Shown here piece by piece: positions 10,135 through 20,634 of a DNA stretch of 64,000 bases. The stretch comes from Myotis daubentonii (lineage: Eukaryota; Chordata; Mammalia; Chiroptera; Vespertilionidae). The translations under genes and the position numbers were made by a program. Every line of letters starts with the position of its first letter. Position 1 is the first letter of the stretch. The notes beneath the pieces were generated by a model. It searched no databases and was not told the DNA's origin. It saw nothing but the letters and a program-made list of their open reading frames with translations. The DNA lies in the NCBI RefSeq assembly GCF_963259705.1, contig NC_081861.1, positions 66,135,623-66,199,622 of the forward strand, in the 5' to 3' direction.

Positions 10135-10335
10135 ACTAGAAAGCAAGTCAATATAGCCCAATAGAAAAGATCCCAAGCTAAGGATTAGATTCCAACTCTG
10201 CACTTATAGGCTTTTGACATTGGACAAGTTGCCTTGGCTTAAAAATTTATAAAGCGGCTATAATAACAATTCTTGCCAAAATGCCTGGCCCATATAATTC
10301 TGCTTAATAAATGTTGTTTCCTTTGATTATTTTTA
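10135..10335 (+). mobile_element. MIR relic
   Basis: A recognisable MIR run: 'gattccaactctgcacttat', 'acattggacaagttgcct', then a decayed 'ataaagcggctataataac' and 'gcttaataaatgttg'. Confidence 0.65.
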
Positions 10336-10337
10336 AA

Positions 10338-10599
10338 CTAGAGGCAGGCCCAGTGCACAAAATCGTGTGCAGGTAGGGTCCCTAGGCCTAGCCTGCGATC
10401 AGGGCCATCTTCCACCTGCCCGTCAGTCCCCAGTCCCGCCCTGCCACCACCCACCTCAGTTCCCCTGTGGCCATCCAGCAATTGAAGCCTGCAGTTGGGG
10501 GAAGGGACCGAGAGGTGGTCAACGCACCTCATAGCAACTGGTCGATCAGTCGTTCTGGTCATTATGCTGTTATGGTCACTGGCCTTTTATTATTTAGGA
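10338..10599 (-). mobile_element. Helitron (H4), 262 bp, minus strand
   Basis: The left end is the 3' terminus read backwards (ctagaggcaggcccagtgcac, CTAG at 10338-10341). The right end is the 5' terminus (complement of TCCTAAATAATAAAAGG). The host A and T flank it correctly. Short and non-autonomous. Confidence 0.9.
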
Positions 10600-10990
10600 T
10601 TATTTTACTTAATCCCATTGAAATCTCCTCATCTGGCAACCAACTCTGCATAATTCCTTGTCCTTTGCTGAATCCTCCTGCAGTCCATGTTGGTTATAAT
10701 CAGCAAATAACTCTATGTTTGTCTACAGTTGCTCAAATGTCAGGGTTTTCATTAAATCTTTCTACCACTCTGGCCATTTATGTCCCCATTAGCTAGTGCA
10801 CAGATTCATGTATTGGTGATGATTTGTTCACCTCCAATCACCACTCTGAAAAAGTCTGCTGCTGTCTAGTAAAACCTTTTCTCTCTTTTACTCCAGGCTC
10901 AATAGGAAGAAGCGTTTCCTGGTTTGTCCTGCCTTTGGCTAATGCCACCCTGAGGCATTCATCTATTAGTAAATTAAAGGTGACCTCATG

Positions 10991-11093
10991 GTGCTCACTT
11001 CAGCAGCATATATACTACAATTGGAATGATTCAGAGAAGATTAGCATAGCCTCTTCACAAGGATGACACACCAACTCATGAAGCATTTCATAA
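10991..11093 (+). pseudogene. RNU6 (pseudogene): U6 spliceosomal RNA pseudogene
   Basis: The 103 bases starting 'gtgctcacttcagcagcata' follow U6 snRNA across its full length, including the catalytic ACAGAGA-like core here as 'ttcagagaagattagcat' and 'aaggatgacaca'. Many C-to-T and G-to-A changes give it the look of a methylated, decayed retrocopy. I see no upstream promoter (a PSE plus TATA box) and no terminal T-run, so it should be inactive. It runs directly into an old L1 fragment. Confidence 0.9.
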
Positions 11094-11099
11094 GTTTGA

Positions 11100-11470
11100 A
11101 ACATGCACTTTCATATATTATAATGAAAGTGAAAATGGTAAAACTCCAGAATGGTGAATCAAACAATAGCTTCCAACATGAGAAATGCCCCCTTGATCCA
11201 GCAAATCCTAAGTCTAGAAATCTATCCTTCAGATATACTTTTTCCACACATATGAAATTATGTACTTATAAGTGTTTTTTAAAACCAGGTATTGTTTGTA
11301 ATTGCAAAGGATTAGAAAAATATAAGTCTATCAAGTGGGAACTGATTAAGAAATTTGTTACATCTATACAATGGATTATAATAAAAACAGAAAATGAGAA
11401 TGTTCTTTATACATTAATGTAGAAAGATAACCAAAATGTATAATAAAAATACGGCTTAAAATTACCTCTT
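11100..11470 (+). mobile_element. Old L1 (L1M-type) 3' ORF2 fragment
   Basis: 'cccttgatccagcaaatcct', 'ctagaaatctatccttcag', then 'tattgtttgtaattgcaaa' and 'gtctatcaagtgggaactga' are the decayed L1M C-terminal pattern. The 119-codon frame at 11063-11422 spans it by chance and encodes no L1 protein. Confidence 0.7.
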
Positions 11471-11472
11471 AA

Positions 11473-11690
11473 ACTCAGACAACAGAATTGTGATTACCAG
11501 AGGGAAAGGAGGTTGGGGGAGGTAGAAGAGGGTTAAGGGGGGGATAAATGATGACAGAATAAGACTTTGGGTGGTGAACACAGTACAATATACAGATGAT
11601 ATATTATAGAATCATATACCTGAAACCTATATGATTTTATTTAACCTATGTCACCCCAATAAATTCAAAATATTTTTAAATACTGCTTCA
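11473..11690 (+). mobile_element. L1 3'UTR end (bat/laurasiatherian type)
   Basis: 'tgattaccagagggaaagga', 'gactttgggtggtgaacaca', 'cctgaaacctatatgatttt' and the terminal 'caccccaataaattcaaaa' are the standard L1 3' end that recurs at 35572, 40756, 41450 and 52000. Confidence 0.85.
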
Positions 11691-11785
11691 AGGTATAGAA
11701 CAATGGTATGTCTTAGGTTAACTTTCATATAAAAAATGGGGCATGAGAATATATATTCATATTTCCCTGTATTTCCATAAAGAAA

Positions 11786-12008
11786 CAAAATAGCCTGGTC
11801 AGTGTGGCTCAGTGGTTGAGTATCAACCTATGAACCAGGAGGTCACGGTTTGATGACCAGTCAGGGCACATCTTGGGTTGTGGGCTTGATTCCTAGTGAG
11901 GGACATGCAGGAGATAGCCAATCAACGGTTATCTCTCATTATTGATGTTTCTGTCTCTCTCTTCTCCCTTCCTCTCTGAAATCAATAAGAATATATTAAA
12001 CATAAATA
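11786..12008 (+). mobile_element. Ves SINE ('gaaccaggaggtca' subfamily)
   Basis: The head 'gcctggtcagtgtggctcag' is followed by a somewhat decayed B-box, then 'gcaggagatagccaatcaac', a CT-rich body and an AT-rich tail. Confidence 0.9.
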
Positions 12009-12036
12009 AATGATTACCTACATTAGGCATAGAAAT

Positions 12037-12245
12037 TATGGCCAGCAGGCTTGTTGTCTATTTTTATAAGTAAAGTTTTATTGGAATACAACCATACCAT
12101 TTGTTTCTGTGTTACTATGGCTGCTTTTGTACCTCAATTTCAAAGCTGATTAATAGCAACAGAGATCACATGGACTACAAGCCTAAAATATTTATTACTT
12201 GGCCCTTTACAGAAAAGCTTGTCAACTCTTGACCTATAGAAAAGG
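12037..12245 (+). mobile_element. Ancient hAT-like MITE relic
   Basis: 'aaagttttattggaatacaa', 'gttactatggctgcttttgt' and 'tacttggccctttacagaaa' match a widespread, non-coding mammalian DNA-transposon relic. The 'cttgtcaactcttga' end resembles the gtttgcc-type hAT terminus. The exact family is not assigned. Confidence 0.55.
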
Positions 12246-12464
12246 AAAATGCATAGGGACAGGAAGCAAGAGTTCTCAATAAACACACTTTTTAACATGG
12301 CTTTGGTTTTTGAACCTATGAATTAATGTATTGTATTTTTATAAAAATAAAAACAAAATCAATGAAATCTGGTTTGCATCTTCTGGGTAAGAAACAAACA
12401 ATAATAAATCTAGAGGAGGAATTTGTTTCTGCTGGGGATGTCCCTATTTATTTTTCTTTTTTTA

Positions 12465-12860
12465 AAAAAAAAACATTTATCTTTATTGTTGAAAGTATTA
12501 CAGATGTCCCCTTTCCCCCTCTAGGCCCCCTCCATCCTGCTCCTTCCCCCTCCCTAGGCCTTCACCACACTATTGTCTGTGTCTGTGGGTTATACATATA
12601 TGCATATAAGTTCCTTGGTTAATCTCTTCCTGCCTTCCCCTCTTCTGTCTGAAATACATCAGTCTGTTGCATGCTTCAATGTCTTTGGGTTTACTTTGTT
12701 CATCAGTTTATCTTGTTCATTAGAGTCCACATCTGAGTGAGATCATGTGATAACTGTCTTTCTCTGACTGGCTTATTTCACTTAGCATAATGCTCTCCAG
12801 GTCCCTCCATCTGTTTCAAAAGGTAAGAGGTCCTTCTTTTTTACAACTGCATAGGATTCC
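12465..12860 (-). mobile_element. L1 3' fragment, minus strand
   Basis: It reads as L1 3'UTR plus the last ORF2 codons in reverse ('tttatctttattgttgaaag' and 'cttagcataatgctctccag'). It is 5'-truncated at about 12860, exactly where the next L1 has inserted. Confidence 0.85.
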
Positions 12861-12879
12861 ATTGTGTAATTTCTTTCTT

Positions 12880-14813
12880 TCTTTTTTTTTTGAGCTTTTT
12901 TATTTTTTTCTTTTCTTTTTTTTTATTGCTTAAAGTAATACAAAGAGTATTACATATGTGTCCTTCCCCCCCCCCCGCCCTTGACAGTCCCCTAGCCTCC
13001 CCTACCCCCCAGTGTCGTATGTCCATTGGTTATGCTTATATGCATGCATACAAGTCCTTCGGTTGATCTCTTACCCCCCTACCTCCTGCCCCCCAACCCT
13101 CCCCGGCCTTCCTGCTGCAGTTTGACAATCTGTTTGAGGCAGCTCTGCCTCTGTATCTATTATTGTTCAAAAGTTTATAATGGTCTCTATTATCCATGAA
13201 TGAGTGAGATCATGTGGTATTTTTCCTTCATTGACTGGCTTATTTCACTTAGCATAATGCTCTCCAGTTCCATCCATGACGTTGCAAATGGTAAGAGTTC
13301 CTTCCTTTTTACAGCAGCATAGTATTCCATCGTGTAGATGTACCACAGTTTTCTAATCCATTCATCTACTGATGGGCACTTAGGCTGTTTCCAGATCTTA
13401 GCTATGGTGAATTGTGCTGCTATGAACATAGGGGTACATATATCCTTTCTGATTGGTGTTTCTGGTTTCTTGGGATATATTTCTAGAAGTGGGATCACAG
13501 GTTCAAATGGGAGTTCCATTTTCAGTTTTTTGAGGAAACTCCATACTGTCTTCCATAGTGGCTGCACCAGTCTGCATTCCCACCAGCAGTGCACGAGTGT
13601 TCCTTTTTCTCCACATCCTCTCCAGCACTTGTCCTTTGTTGATTTGTTGATGATAGCCATTCTGACAGGTGTGAGATGGTACCTCATTGTTGTTTTGATT
13701 TGCATCTCTTGGATGATTAGTAACTTTGAGCATGTTTTCATATGTCTCTTGGCTTTCTGAATGTCCTCTTTTGAAAGGTGTCTATTTAGGTCCTTTGCCC
13801 ATTTTTTGATTGGATTGTTTATCTTCCTTTTGTTAAGTTGTATGAGTTCCCTATAAATTTTGGAGATTAGGCCCTTATCAGATATGACATTGGCAAATAT
13901 GTTTTCCCACACAGTGGGTTTTCTCATTGTTTTGTTGATGGTTTCTTTGGCTGTGCAGAAGCTTTTTATTTTGATGTAGTCCCATTTGTTCATTTTCTCT
14001 TTAGTTTCAAGTGCCCTAGGAGCTGTATCAGTGAAGAAATTGCTTCGGCATATGTCTGAGATTTTGTTGCCTTTGGATTCTTCTAGGATTTTTATGGTTT
14101 CCTGTCGTACATTTAAGTCCTTTATCCATTTTGAGTTTATTTTTGTGTATGGTGTAAGTTGGTGGTCTAGTTTCATTTTCTTGCATATATCTGTCCAATT
14201 TTCCCAACACCATTTATTGAAGAGACTATCTTGACTCCATTGTATGTTCTTGCCTCCTTTGTCAAATATTAATTGAGCATATTGGTTCGGGCCGATTTCT
14301 GGGCTCTCTATTCTATTCCATTGATCTATACGCCTGTTCTTGTGCCAGTACCAGGCAGTTTTGAGAACAGTGGCTTTGTAATACATCTTGATATCTGGTA
14401 TTGAGATCCCACCTACTTTGTTCTTTTTCGGGATTGCTGCAGCTATTCGGGGTCTTTTTTTATTCCAGATGAATTTTTGGAGAGTTTGTTCTAGATCTGT
14501 GAAGTATGCCATTGGTATTTTAATGGGAAGTACGTTGAATTTATACATTGCTTTGGGTAGTATGGACATACCATGAACACGGTATATTCTTCCATCTGTT
14601 TCTGTCTTCCTCTATATCTTTTTTCAACGTCCTGTAGTTTTCTGAGTAGAGGTCTTTTACCTCTTTAGTTAAGTTTATTCCTAGGTAGCTTAATTTTTTT
14701 GGTGCGATTGTAAATGGGATTGCTTTTATAATCTCTCTTTCTGAAAGTTCACTATTGGTGTATAGAAATGCCTCAGATTTCTTGGGGTTAATTTTGTATC
14801 CTGCTACATTGCC
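12880..14813 (-). mobile_element. 5'-truncated L1, minus strand, 1.9 kb
   Basis: A poly-T start (12880-12930, the A-tail), 3'UTR, and ORF2 C-terminal half truncated at the word equivalent to 'acattgcc' (14813). The target duplication 'attgtgtaatttMtttctt' lies at 12861-12879 and 14814-14832 (one mismatch), so the insertion landed at the 5' edge of an older L1. Confidence 0.92.
13190..14813 (-). pseudogene. L1 ORF2 C-terminal half, frameshifted
   Basis: The main open piece (14569-13190, 459 residues) covers the region after the reverse transcriptase: [36 protein letters not shown], and the cysteine-rich knuckle ([18 protein letters not shown]), ending near [10 protein letters not shown] and the natural stop. 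The upstream piece (14837-14541) carries [10 protein letters not shown] and [13 protein letters not shown] in another frame, so at least one frameshift separates them. Endonuclease and RT catalytic domains are missing. The long surviving frame indicates a fairly young copy. Confidence 0.9.
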
Positions 14814-14865
14814 ATTGTGTAATTTATTTCTTAACAAACATTTGTGAAATTAAAAATCTTTTTTG

Positions 14866-14981
14866 GCGCACATGCCCCAGTTGCAGGCCCAATCCCCTGT
14901 GTGGGGCATGCAGGAGGCAGCCAATTAATGATTCTTTCTCCTCATTGATATTTCCATTTCTCTCTTTCCCTTCATTTATTT
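14866..14981 (+). mobile_element. Ves SINE fragment
   Basis: A body fragment without a head ('cacatgccccagttgcaggc' to 'tctctctttcccttcattta'). The next SINE interrupts it with the duplication 'cccttcattta'. Confidence 0.75.
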
Positions 14982-15198
14982 TTTTAATATATTTTATTGA
15001 TTTTTTTACAGAGAGGAAGGGAGAGAGACAGAGAGTTAGAAACATCGATGAGAGAGAAACATCGATCAGCTGCCTCCTGCACATCTCCCACTGGGGATAT
15101 GCCCGCAACCAAGGTACATGCCCTTGACCGGAATCAAACTTGGGACCCTTCAGTCTGTAGGCTGATGCTCTATCCACTGAGGCAAACCGGTTTCGGCC
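14982..15198 (-). mobile_element. Ves SINE, reverse orientation
   Basis: Complete. Read in reverse it has the head 'gccgaaaccggtttgcctca', then the body and an A-tail (ttaatatattttattg). The target duplication 'cccttcattta' flanks it. Confidence 0.93.
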
Positions 15199-15339
15199 CT
15201 TCATTTAGTTTTTAAAGTAAACTTATATAATTTATTTTAAAGTGAAAAAAATATATATGGCTACTTCCTGTTTTACAATCAAAAAGCAATCACATACACA
15301 GTAGCTTGAAGTGGTCTTCTTTGGCCACTTTATAAACTT

Positions 15340-15495
15340 ATATGAAGCCTACTAAGTGCCAGGCAGTGTGCTAGACAAGTAGTGAAAATTATAATTGTTG
15401 ATTTATGACTAGAGCCTTTTAATCTAATATACATTGAGCTCTCATTATGCGTCATTACTGTTCTTAGTGCTGTATATACATTGTCTCAATCTTCA
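15340..15495 (+). mobile_element. MIR/L2-type relic
   Basis: 'gcctactaagtgccaggcag' with 'gtgctagacaagta', and a second similar start 'attgagctctcattatgcg' with 'cttagtgctgtatatacat'. These are two decayed heads of the MIR or L2-3' kind. Confidence 0.5.
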
Positions 15496-15499
15496 CAAC

Positions 15500-16251
15500 A
15501 TCCCAAATTTAAAACTTGAGCCCGGTCTTTCCAGAGCTCCAGACTCATATAGCTAACTGCCTACTCAACTTCTCCATTTAGATGTCTAATAGACATCTCA
15601 AACTCAACTTCTCCAAAACTGAACTGTTGGTTGTTTCCCTCACACACATTCCTGCTCCATCCACAGCCTTCTTCATCTGGTTGGATAGTAATTCCATCCT
15701 TCCAGTTGGTTAGACTGAAACACTCAGAGTCCTCCTTAACATGTTTTTTCCTCTCATATAGCATATTTTATCTATAAAATCACCTATAAAATTTTCTGTA
15801 ATCTGGCCACTTCTTACTATATCCACTACTGCCACCCTGTTCTGATATTCTGGGCCACCATTTTCTCTCACCTAGATTACTATAATAGCTTCCTCACTAA
15901 TGTCCTTATTTCTCCTCTTTCCCCTTTACAATCTATATCCCACATCACCATCAGAAGTATTCCTTTACATTTAAGTTTAATCATGTCACTCTTCTAAGTA
16001 CCCCACAATGGTTCCCATTTTCATTCTGAGTAAAGGTTATTGTCCAAGTCTTTATTCATCAGAGGCCTACCCTAACCATCCTATTTGAAAGAAAAATTCT
16101 GGTCCAGCCGGCATGGCTCGGTGGTTGAGCATCGACCTATGAACTAGGAGTTCATGGTTCAATTTCAGGTCAGCGCCTATGTCCAGGTTGCAGGGTCTAT
16201 CCCCAGTAGGGGAAATACAGGAGCCAGCAAATCACTGATTCTCTATAACTG

Positions 16252-16312
<61 letters not shown>

Positions 16313-16554
16313 TCTTTGAAATCAACAAAAAACATATTTAAAATAATAAATAAAAAAATTCTGTCCTCCCAACTCCCACCCGAACACTATCCATCCCCTT
16401 CCCTTGTTCTATAGTTTATTTCTCATATCATTTTATTCTTTTAAAATTATATAATTTTCCTATTTATGTTTTTTGTTTATTATCATCTGTCCATGTGGTA
16501 AAAGATAGTCTCAAATAATTGTTGAATTAATGAACAATTTCTGGAGATGTAGGT
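15500..16554 (+). mobile_element. L2 (LINE-2) 3' portion, split by a SINE
   Basis: The sequence follows the L2 3' ORF pattern: 'gtctaatagacatctcaaac', 'aaaactgaactgttggttg', 'gattactataatagcttcc', 'aatcatgtcactcttctaag' and 'ccccacaatggttcccat', ending in the L2 tail near 'gttgaattaatgaa'. No open frame remains. The Ves SINE at 16098-16360 interrupts it. Confidence 0.7.
16098..16360 (+). mobile_element. Ves SINE with expanded (TC)n body
   Basis: The head 'ccagccggcatggctcggtg' is followed by a (TC)n run at about 16257-16309 and an A-rich tail. The duplication 'aaaaattctg' flanks it within the L2. Confidence 0.92.
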
Positions 16555-16720
16555 ATTATTTCTTTCCGCATTGTACAGAAGGGGAAACAAAGGCTCAGAC
16601 AAATAAATTGATTTGCCCCAGGGTCAGAAAATTAATCAGGGAAAGGACAAGAAATTAAACCCAGGTACCTCAGATTCTAAAGCTCATAGTCCAAACCACC
16701 CAACAACGTCATACAATTTA
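16555..16720 (+). mobile_element. MIR relic
   Basis: 'ttgtacagaaggggaaacaa', 'aggctcagacaaataaattg' and 'attaaacccaggtacctcag' follow the MIR core and 3' part in order. Confidence 0.75.
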
Positions 16721-17654
16721 TAATATAGTGCCTGCCATGGTAAACTGTGTGTTTATTGCTCAGACACAAAGGTCAGCAATTGTCATGGAACTTGAATGTA
16801 GCTTTCCAGAGAATAGAGCAAGCAAGTGATGAAATGGTGCCATTCAGCTTGACAGTTTCTGATATACCCCTATCTGGATCATGGGAAGAAGGCATACTTG
16901 AAGGTTTTTACCATCAACCTACATTTTCTTCTTCACTTATTTGCACAATCATGTTAATGATACCTAGGCCAAGTCAAATAAAACATTTCCAACTGCAAGA
17001 GTTACAGAGTCACTTCATGAGTAAATATCCATTAAAGTTTTATGACAAAGCATGCTGGATGTGTTTAGGCAGCATCCTTTGGGCAATAAAGCCAAGGAAG
17101 TAGAAAACTGTTAAAATGTAGATTGAGAGTAAGCCTTTAGCATCTCCCTTTAAGGTGGGCTCCAACTTCTTATGCAGCCTAAGAGACAGAAAGTGTTCTG
17201 AAAGAATTCACAAAGTTTTCACAGAATTACTGTGATTGGTAATTCAGCTCTTACAAATGCCTACTAAATGCTTTGTGTAGTGAAAGCACTTATAGCATGG
17301 TGGCACTCCGAATGTGCTTGTAGTGCAGCTCCTCCTGGGCTAGGGGCTGGCGGGCTATTGGGGAATTTGTCCTTTATATTTCCATGTTATTTGTCATTGT
17401 GTGCTCATGGCCCAGTGGGTGTAAAGTAAGCAAGAGCCTTTGTTTGAGAGGGGGGGCGGGCAGAGCCTTTTAAACTGGGTTCTAGACGCCCTTAGATGCT
17501 AACTAAATTCTGCATGATATTTTACGGGTGAATTTAAGATTACAGATACTTTTAGAAAGTGCTAATACTTTTTAAATAAGTTTTTCTGATAGCTGATTCT
17601 GTATCCAGTCTTTCTCTCATCTCCTCATCTCAATATTATTGTCTTTTCTTTTGC
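16721..17654. other. Spacer with one unassigned open frame
   Basis: A 118-codon frame (16747-17103, +) reads without low-complexity bias but has no motif I recognise, no good start context and no exon-like borders. I list it only because it is the longest non-repeat frame in the western half. A G-rich run (ggggggcgggc) is at 17450-17460. Confidence 0.3.
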
Positions 17655-18110
17655 CTATAGTGCAAGCAATGGAAAAATATAAAGGCTTAGAAAACTGATT
17701 CTAGATCAAAGTACCCAAATTCAAATCCTGACTCAGCCATTTACTATGAGTTCCTGGGCTTGTTAGTTAACCTTAACCTGATTAATCTGTTTAGTCATTG
17801 GTAAAATGGGCTATTTTGAGAATTGAATGGGAGGATGTATTTAAAATGTTTAATACAATATTGACATATTATACTCTTATTTTTATATGCTTGCAAGTAT
17901 GAGGCAGTGCAATGAGATGAAGCACAGACTTGAAGTCAGCAGGCCTCCAAGCTAGAATTCCAGTTTTGTCCTGGACTACTGTGCAACTCTAAGTTAGGAA
18001 ACTTAAATCTCCACCATCAATTTCTTTTATCATGAAATGAGAGGATTGAACTAAGTAATCTTTAAGTTTTCTTCCAGCTCTTACAATGAATATTGTTCTG
18101 TGATATTCTA
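17655..18110 (+). mobile_element. Two consecutive MIR relics
   Basis: First copy about 17655-17870 ('caaatcctgactcagccatt', 'ttggtaaaatgggc'). Second copy about 17905-18110 ('gacttgaagtcagcaggcct', 'cccagttttgtcctg'-like core, 'cttccagctcttacaatg'). Both are decayed. Confidence 0.7.
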
Positions 18111-18627
18111 TAATAAGGATCAATCTATAAAAAGTTATAATATAATAATATTTAATTCTGGGCCTAAAATATATTTTACTTCATAAGGAATGCTGTGAAA
18201 AAAAGCAAAATTTAATTATACACATATAAGATATATTTTTAGTTTTACTCCCTTGATATTTGCTTTCTTGTTGCAAATTACACCACCTCCTTGAAATGGC
18301 TCATTGCTTACAAATCAGCATGAATTTTGCTTCATGACAATTTACTTCATAAATATAGATGCATTATGGAACTTACCCACTCATAATTCAATATGTTTTT
18401 CTCTTCAGTATAAAGATTATTTCACTTCAAAAAGTACAAATCTTTGAACTAGAAAACAAATGAGTGTTGTTTTATGTTGTCTCATGGGGATAAAGAATTT
18501 ACCATATATTAAGTTCTTGGGAAAGAACAAAAGTTGGATTGAGCCAGTGCTCATTTAAAATAGGGAAAGTGACCTTATCCAACTAGAGATAGAAATGGGG
18601 AGAAGAATGTCCTTCTGTGTAGGTCTA
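18111..18627. other. Spacer, nothing recognised
   Basis: AT-rich sequence between the MIR pair and the mariner. No open frame of interest. Confidence 0.5.
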
Positions 18628-19904
18628 CCAGGTGTACCAGTAAATAATGTGGATTATGTAATCAAAGAAAACACGATAATTTCAAGAGAAACATCAAAAG
18701 TGCATTATTCAAAGTAATGTCCATCACTAGCTACACATCCCCCCCCCCTTTTGGGTAATTTGTGGATACTGTCCCAATAGAACTTTTCTTGTTTTGAGGC
18801 AAACCATTCAGAGACCCAATTTTCCACTTCTTCATATGTTTTGAAGTGCTGCTCAGAAAGTGCGTGTGCCATCGATCCAAACAAGTGGTAATCTGAAGGA
18901 GCAAGGTCTGGTGAATACAGCGGGTGGGTTAATATTTCCCAGGCAAGATCTTTTAACGTGTCTTTAACTGGTTTTGAAGTGTGTGATGGTGTGTCATCAT
19001 GAAGCAAAATTACTTTGCCGTGTCTTCTGGCACATTCTGGTTGTTTATGATCAAAGCGTGGTTCAAATTGATTATTTCTTGTTGGGAGTGATCAGTATTA
19101 ATGGTTTCACCTGGTTTTAGAAGCTCATAATACACCACACCTTCCTGATTCCATCCAAACACAGAGCATTGTCTTCTTTCTGAAGCAATTTGGCCTTGCA
19201 GTCGATGTTGATGGTTGACCTGGATCAACCCATGATTTTGTGCATTTGGGATTCTCAAAATAAACCCACTTTTCATCGCCAGTCACAATTTTATGCAAAA
19301 AAGACTTTCTTTTGTGCCATTGAAGCAACATTTTACTGATGACTTCTGTTTTCCATTTGTCTTTCATTCAGTTGATGTGGCACCCATTTTCCTTCCTTTA
19401 AAATCTTTCCCATTGCTTGTAAACGATCAGAAATTGTTTGCTGAGCAATGTTTAATCTTTCTGGAAGTTGTTTTTGAGTTTGAATGCATCCTCATCCAAT
19501 AATGCTTGTAATTGTTGGTCTTCAAACTTTTTCGGTTGACTGGACGTTTTTTGTCTTTCACACCGAAATCATCACTTTTAAAGCATTTAAACCAGCATTT
19601 ACAAGTACTTTGAGATCCAGCATGTTCACCATAAGCTTCCCGAAGTATATGATAACTTTCAGCAGAACTTTTCTTCAAAATAATGAATTAAAACTTCCTG
19701 CAAATGCTTTTTATGGGGCACGAAATTCAACATTTTTAAGCACCAAAAGATCTATGATGTTAACACCTTCAGCAAATTTGACATATGAAGTTTGAAGCTT
19801 GCTATCAATACAACAAAATAGCATACATATCAAATCACATATATATCAACATATGTGTAACTCCATCTATTGAAAATACCCACATTATTAAACAGTACAC
19901 CCCG
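18628..19904 (-). mobile_element. Mariner (Tc1/mariner) element, near full length
   Basis: About 1.28 kb, the normal mariner size. The ends are imperfect inverted repeats: 'ccaggtgtaccagtaaataa' on the left and, read in reverse, 'cggggtgtactgtttaataa' on the right, both continuing as 'tgtgg'. A TA lies at 18626-18627; the right-hand TA has decayed. The transposase runs on the minus strand. Confidence 0.9.
18705..19733 (-). pseudogene. Mariner transposase pseudogene (DD34D type)
   Basis: The span from the start MLNFVPHKK (ATG at 19733) to the end VASDGHYFE (stop at 18705) is 1,029 bases, close to the family's usual 345 codons. Visible parts: N-terminal helix-turn-helix region (SAESYHILREAYGEHAGSQS), the first catalytic aspartate in HKIVTGDEKWVYF, the VVYYELLKPGETI block, the second aspartate in LHDDTPSHTSKPVK, and the third in HPLYSPDLAPSDYHLF. 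At least three frameshifts separate the open pieces (19678-19427, 19367-19125, 19276-19010, 19007-18705). A TGA created by a shift falls after HYFEE near the start. The conserved NxRPH after the second D is altered to DDTPSH. It cannot encode active enzyme. Confidence 0.93.
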
Positions 19905-19937
19905 AAATTTTCATAACTGTTCAGATTTAAGAATGAA

Positions 19938-20395
19938 AAGTGCTGTATTAGTTAGCTTTGCTTTGTAACAAATGACGCAAGAATCTCAGTGGTCTACAGT
20001 GAGAAATGTGTATTTATCACTTACATTATATGTTAGCTGCAGATTGGCAGCAGCTCTGGTATGTTCCATGTGATTTATTCCTTCCTGGATCCAGGCTGAG
20101 GAGCAGTCCACAATCTGGGCCTACTCTCTGGCAGGGGGGAAGGCAAGAGAGCTTATGAAACCACGGGATGGCTCTTAGAGATTTTCCTTAGAACTTTGGT
20201 ACTGTCAGTTATGTTCATATTTTAGACAAAGCATATCATGTGACCAAACCTAATATCATCAGAGCAAGGATGTATACTTTTTCCACAGAAAGGGATTGCA
20301 AATCACATGGATATGAGCAGGTATGTAAACTCCTCTTACAAGAAGGAGCCAGGGAGTAATTAAGAACAATGATACTGTTGGAGGAGGCTCAAACA
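19938..20395 (+). mobile_element. Ancient interspersed repeat, family not assigned
   Basis: 'attagttagctttgctttgt' with 'taacaaatgacgcaagaat' and 'tcatgtgaccaaacc' resembles a common old mammalian repeat. A relative with the same layout lies at 26985-27480 ('gctgactaataaaccaccc', 'gtcacatgc'). I cannot decide between a DNA-transposon and an LTR origin. Confidence 0.45.
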
Positions 20396-20451
20396 GCACC
20401 AGGTGTTAGACTGGCGGGGTCAGATAGAACCGTGGTTCAACAACCTCAGTA

Positions 20452-20628
20452 CAGTGGGGCCCTGACTTACAAGTGTCCCGACTAACGAGTTTTTTGAGAT
20501 ATCAGCTGTCTCTCGACTGATTTTTTGCATTGAGTTGATACAGTAATTTGAGTTAATGAGCTCCTTAACGAGCTCCTTAACGAGCTCGGTCTCAGAACGA
20601 ATTAAACTCGTAAATCAAGGCCCCACTG
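20452..20628 (-). mobile_element. 177-bp TA-target MITE, copy 1
   Basis: Terminal inverted repeats 'cagtggggccctgacttac' and its reverse 'aaggccccactg' are flanked by TA on both sides. The interior has three tandem 'gagctcct/cggttaac'-type blocks. It is inverted relative to the copies at 24478 and 28946. The termini suggest pogo/Tigger-like mobilisation. No coding capacity. Confidence 0.88.
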
Positions 20629-20634
20629 TACTTG

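Noticed and set aside
10991..11093. A functional U6 gene
   Set aside because: Many transition changes across the RNA, no upstream TATA/PSE at the right distance and no terminating T-run.
13338..13760. Plus-strand 140-codon frame
   Set aside because: Antisense shadow of L1 ORF2, as are the plus-strand frames between 56013 and 60226.
16747..17103. 118-codon frame as a host exon or gene
   Set aside because: No recognisable domain, no acceptor/donor pair at its borders. It is listed as spacer content only.
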